Made by a program: the position numbers and the translations under genes
Assembly: GCA_016806645.1 (NCBI GenBank)
Contig: JACSYO010000150.1
Span: 881,501 to 945,500, forward strand
Reading direction: 5' to 3'
Length of the DNA: 64,000 nt
Origin: Ophiodon elongatus
Taxonomy: Eukaryota; Chordata; Actinopteri; Perciformes; Hexagrammidae
Shown here: piece after piece, positions 61,450 to 64,000 of the stretch
Layout: the number at the start of each line of letters is the position of its first letter
Numbering within the stretch: position 1 is the first letter of the stretch
Notes under the pieces: model-generated
Database searches by the model: none
What the model saw: only the letters and a program-made list of their open reading frames with translations
What the model was told of the DNA's origin: nothing

Positions 61450-62515
61450 CTGTGTACGATTGTAAAAACATTTTTTTAATAGTTTTGTGGCACACATTCT
61501 TAACAGAATTATAATACACCAAGGGCAGCCCGCAGTACAGCGCATAAATTAAGAGTTTTGAAGTTTTAATTGGAGACAAGAAAATTGATGTGAATAGAAA
61601 CTAGGCAAAACAAAAGGCTAAACAGAAATAAATACATGAATTAATAATGATAAAATGCATAAATAGCTGCATTTGCAAACGAGACAAACACAACTTGGGA
61701 TGCACTGTAGATGTAGGACACATTCATGCATCATAAATAGTATCGACCTGATGGAAGTTATTTTAAAAGCAGTCTTAAGGGGCTACAAGTACTTGTCAAA
61801 ATGAAAGATCACTGTGTGCACAATGACTTTATGTTTAAGTATGCAGCAGCTAGAAATGGTCTCCCTATTAAGGAAAGACTGTTAAGTTATTCAGGTTAGT
61901 CTGCAGACAAAGTACATTTGTATAGCTCTTCATATGATTCAAGGGAAATGTCCTTCATCTCTACTGGTATTTGTAAAAGACTTGAGTTGTGTTTTAGGGA
62001 GAAAAGCTTTTTTCTCAGATCTTGTTTGTAGCGCTTTGGGAGAGGAGGAAATTGTCTTTTTTTTGCAATGTCATATGTAGAGTGTCTTTTTCTTAAAAAA
62101 AAGTAATTATTTTGGCAATGGGATGTACAAAAAGAAGATGTTCGTGCATTTGTGTGGCATACTTAAGTATTATTACTATTTTGAAGAACTACATTCCACA
62201 GGGAAATGTAGTAGCACGCAGCATTACAGTGATAAAACACTGAAATGACGCTTACTTGGTAATACATCAAAGTGAGTAATAATCAAATATAACTCTGAAA
62301 GGAGTCATTATTCATAATGGGTACTTTTACTTTTGATACTCCAATGGGTTATGCTTTGCTTATAATACTTTTCTTTGGTAAAATTGGTTTGTAGGATTTA
62401 CATGTAGAGTACTTTCTTATTACTTGCACTTTAGGAGCTGAATATTTCTCCCACCAGAGATTTTTGGTGTCCTATAAGTCCATGCTGGCTAGTGCAGGCA
62501 TTACATGATAAACAA
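61450..62515. other. Gene-free stretch
   Basis: AT-rich unique sequence without recognised features. Confidence 0.5.
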
Positions 62516-62517
62516 TA

Positions 62518-62975
62518 ACTACTACTACTACTACTACTACTACTACATTGGTAGAAACAAGTACTCAGACCCTGTATTAAGACCACTATGCAAAACTACT
62601 CTGTTTCAAGTAAAAGTCCTGCACTCAAAATCTTACTTTAATAAAAGTACAGAAATATCATAAGCAAAATGTACTTCATATATCAAAAGTTCTCTTTATG
62701 AAGAATGGACATTTTCAGAGTGAGAAATTATTATATATTATATGAGTGTTCATTATCATTATTGACGCATTGATGTTAAGCAGCATTTTAATGTTGGAGC
62801 TGGTCCATAACAACACGTCATATTTTATTTGATGATGCTGTCTGAAACTGTCAATATTATTAGATGTCAGATAAATAACAACAATTTCCTTTATGAAATG
62901 TTGTGGAAGTATAACGTAACATACAATGGGACAACTCAATAGTCAGGTAAATGAACTTGGTTACTTTCACTGACT
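62518..62975 (+). repeat. (ACT)n plus dispersed repeat (aagtact-type)
   Basis: ACT trinucleotides (62518-62545) precede caagtactcagaccctgtat, caagtaaaagtcctgcactc and ttaagcagcattttaatgtt, the clearest 5' half of this family in the window. Confidence 0.75.
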
Positions 62976-63199
62976 ACTACTTATAAATAATAATACTTAA
63001 AAAATGACTGATATTCCTTTACATGGTGACCAAAACGATCTTCGAATGAAATAAATCAAATGAGAATATTGTTGATTTTTAGCGGTCATCCTTCCCTGCT
63101 GTTGATCACCTGGAGGTCACACAACAGAGTGTGGTGGTGTAGTACTGAATAAAAAGCACCTTTTTGTTCACCCGTGCACCCGCACCATGCATGCGCGTG

Positions 63200-63231
63200 C
63201 ACGTGCAGAGTGAGTGAGTGAGTGAGTGGGG

Positions 63232-63276
<45 letters not shown>

Positions 63277-63460
63277 CCGATCTCTTTCCTTTTCCACCCC
63301 TCTTAGTCAAGGACAGTTTCGCTTCGCATTCCGCCTGTCAGTCTCCTCTCGTTTTGTTGCTTATACTGCCTACTACGGGATACTCGTGATTGGTTCATCC
63401 CGTCCCTCTCCTCCCTCCCTCCCGCGTGACTGTATGTAAATCCGGTCGGGACTCAGCCAG
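63200..63460 (+). promoter_or_regulatory. Promoter region of a plus-strand gene
   Basis: A (CT)n array (63235-63273) is followed by CpG-rich DNA (63420-63620). GC and CpG content rise sharply relative to the preceding 20 kb, as at the qdpr promoter. No TATA box is seen. Confidence 0.5.
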
Positions 63461-63699
63461 TAGGTGAGGTTGGGGCTGGCGGCTCCTGCCTCGGTGGCGC
63501 ACACGAGACCCGAGAGCGGCCGAGGTGAGATCGCTGCGCCGTCGGAGCTGTCCACTGCGCCGTGGTGCTGAACTCCACAGTCCCTCTGCTCGTCTGCCTC
63601 CGTCCTCCTCTGTCGGCTCTGCCGCACATTGGTGGTATTTTGGGAAAGGATTAACAACCTCCCCTTTGGCTGCTTATAGGTGCAAACTTCTTCCGAGGA

Positions 63700-63753
<54 letters not shown>

Positions 63754-63922
63754 CCTCTCTCTCGCTCTACACACACACACAGCGGGAATTACACCAACCG
63801 TGGATTTGACCGGAGCTCGAGATTATCACTAATAATAGTTTGTTGAGAAGTGCTGCTTCCTTCCGTTTGCCACTAATCTCGCTTGGATTATCCCCCTGGA
63901 TGGTGTACGTCTGGACTCACAG
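63460..63922 (+). other. Probable first exon (mostly 5' UTR) of an unidentified gene
   Basis: CpG-rich start, a second (CT)n array at 63703-63748, and a consensus donor AG/GTAAAAAG at 63922/63923. An ATG at 63900-63902 in GGATGG context would give only MVYVWTH before the donor, so either seven coding codons or an entirely untranslated exon. Additional donor-like sites (TAG/GTGAGG at 63463, GAG/GTGAGA at 63524) allow alternative first exons. The product cannot be named from this window. Confidence 0.5.
63703..63748. repeat. (CT)n microsatellite in 5' exon
   Basis: CT array within the probable first exon; the upstream array at 63235-63273 is similar in length. Confidence 0.97.
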
Positions 63923-64000
63923 GTAAAAAGAAAAAATTTGATTTGTTTGTATGTGGAATATTTTTGGTTGAAACCTATATCCGACCACAGCTCCATCCAC

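Overview
The window is vertebrate nuclear DNA, almost certainly from a teleost, probably a percomorph-type fish. It has a protein gene split by GT-AG introns, dense (CA)n, (GATA)n and (CT)n microsatellites, tRNA-headed SINEs, hAT-like MITEs and several dispersed repeats of kinds I know from percomorph genomes. Nothing looks prokaryotic: there are no operons, CRISPR arrays or phage genes. Most open frames in the window are microsatellite read-through or chance.

The one gene that can be read completely is QDPR (quinoid dihydropteridine reductase). It lies on the minus strand in seven coding exons from 37157 down to 24922 and encodes 236 residues. Frame is kept across all six introns, and the Rossmann glycine motif and the YxxxK catalytic pair are intact. 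A CpG-rich promoter lies just right of the start codon. A likely 3' UTR runs from 24921 to about 23985 and contains a perfect 34-bp palindrome.

Layout. 1-23250: gene-poor, with microsatellites, MITE and SINE copies, and unique blocks that look like regulatory non-coding DNA, one carrying a perfect palindromic RFX X-box. 23250-24000: dispersed repeat. 24000-37380: QDPR, whose larger introns carry an LTR-like segment and several repeats. 37380-60400: intergenic, with repeats (including a SINE with a 12-bp target-site duplication), a second X-box, a ~100-bp-arm inverted repeat and a TGCATG minisatellite. 60396-60830: a GC-rich, codon-like segment, possibly a terminal exon on the minus strand. 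63200-63922: a CpG-rich promoter and probable first exon of a plus-strand gene continuing past the window.

I found no evidence of a new biochemical system. The items most worth a second look are the two X-box elements, the palindrome in the QDPR 3' UTR, the 45.8-46.1 kb inverted repeat, the TGCATG array and the unidentified exon-like segments at 18.4-18.8 kb and 60.5-60.8 kb. Conservation and family claims rest on memory of sequence style; no search was run.
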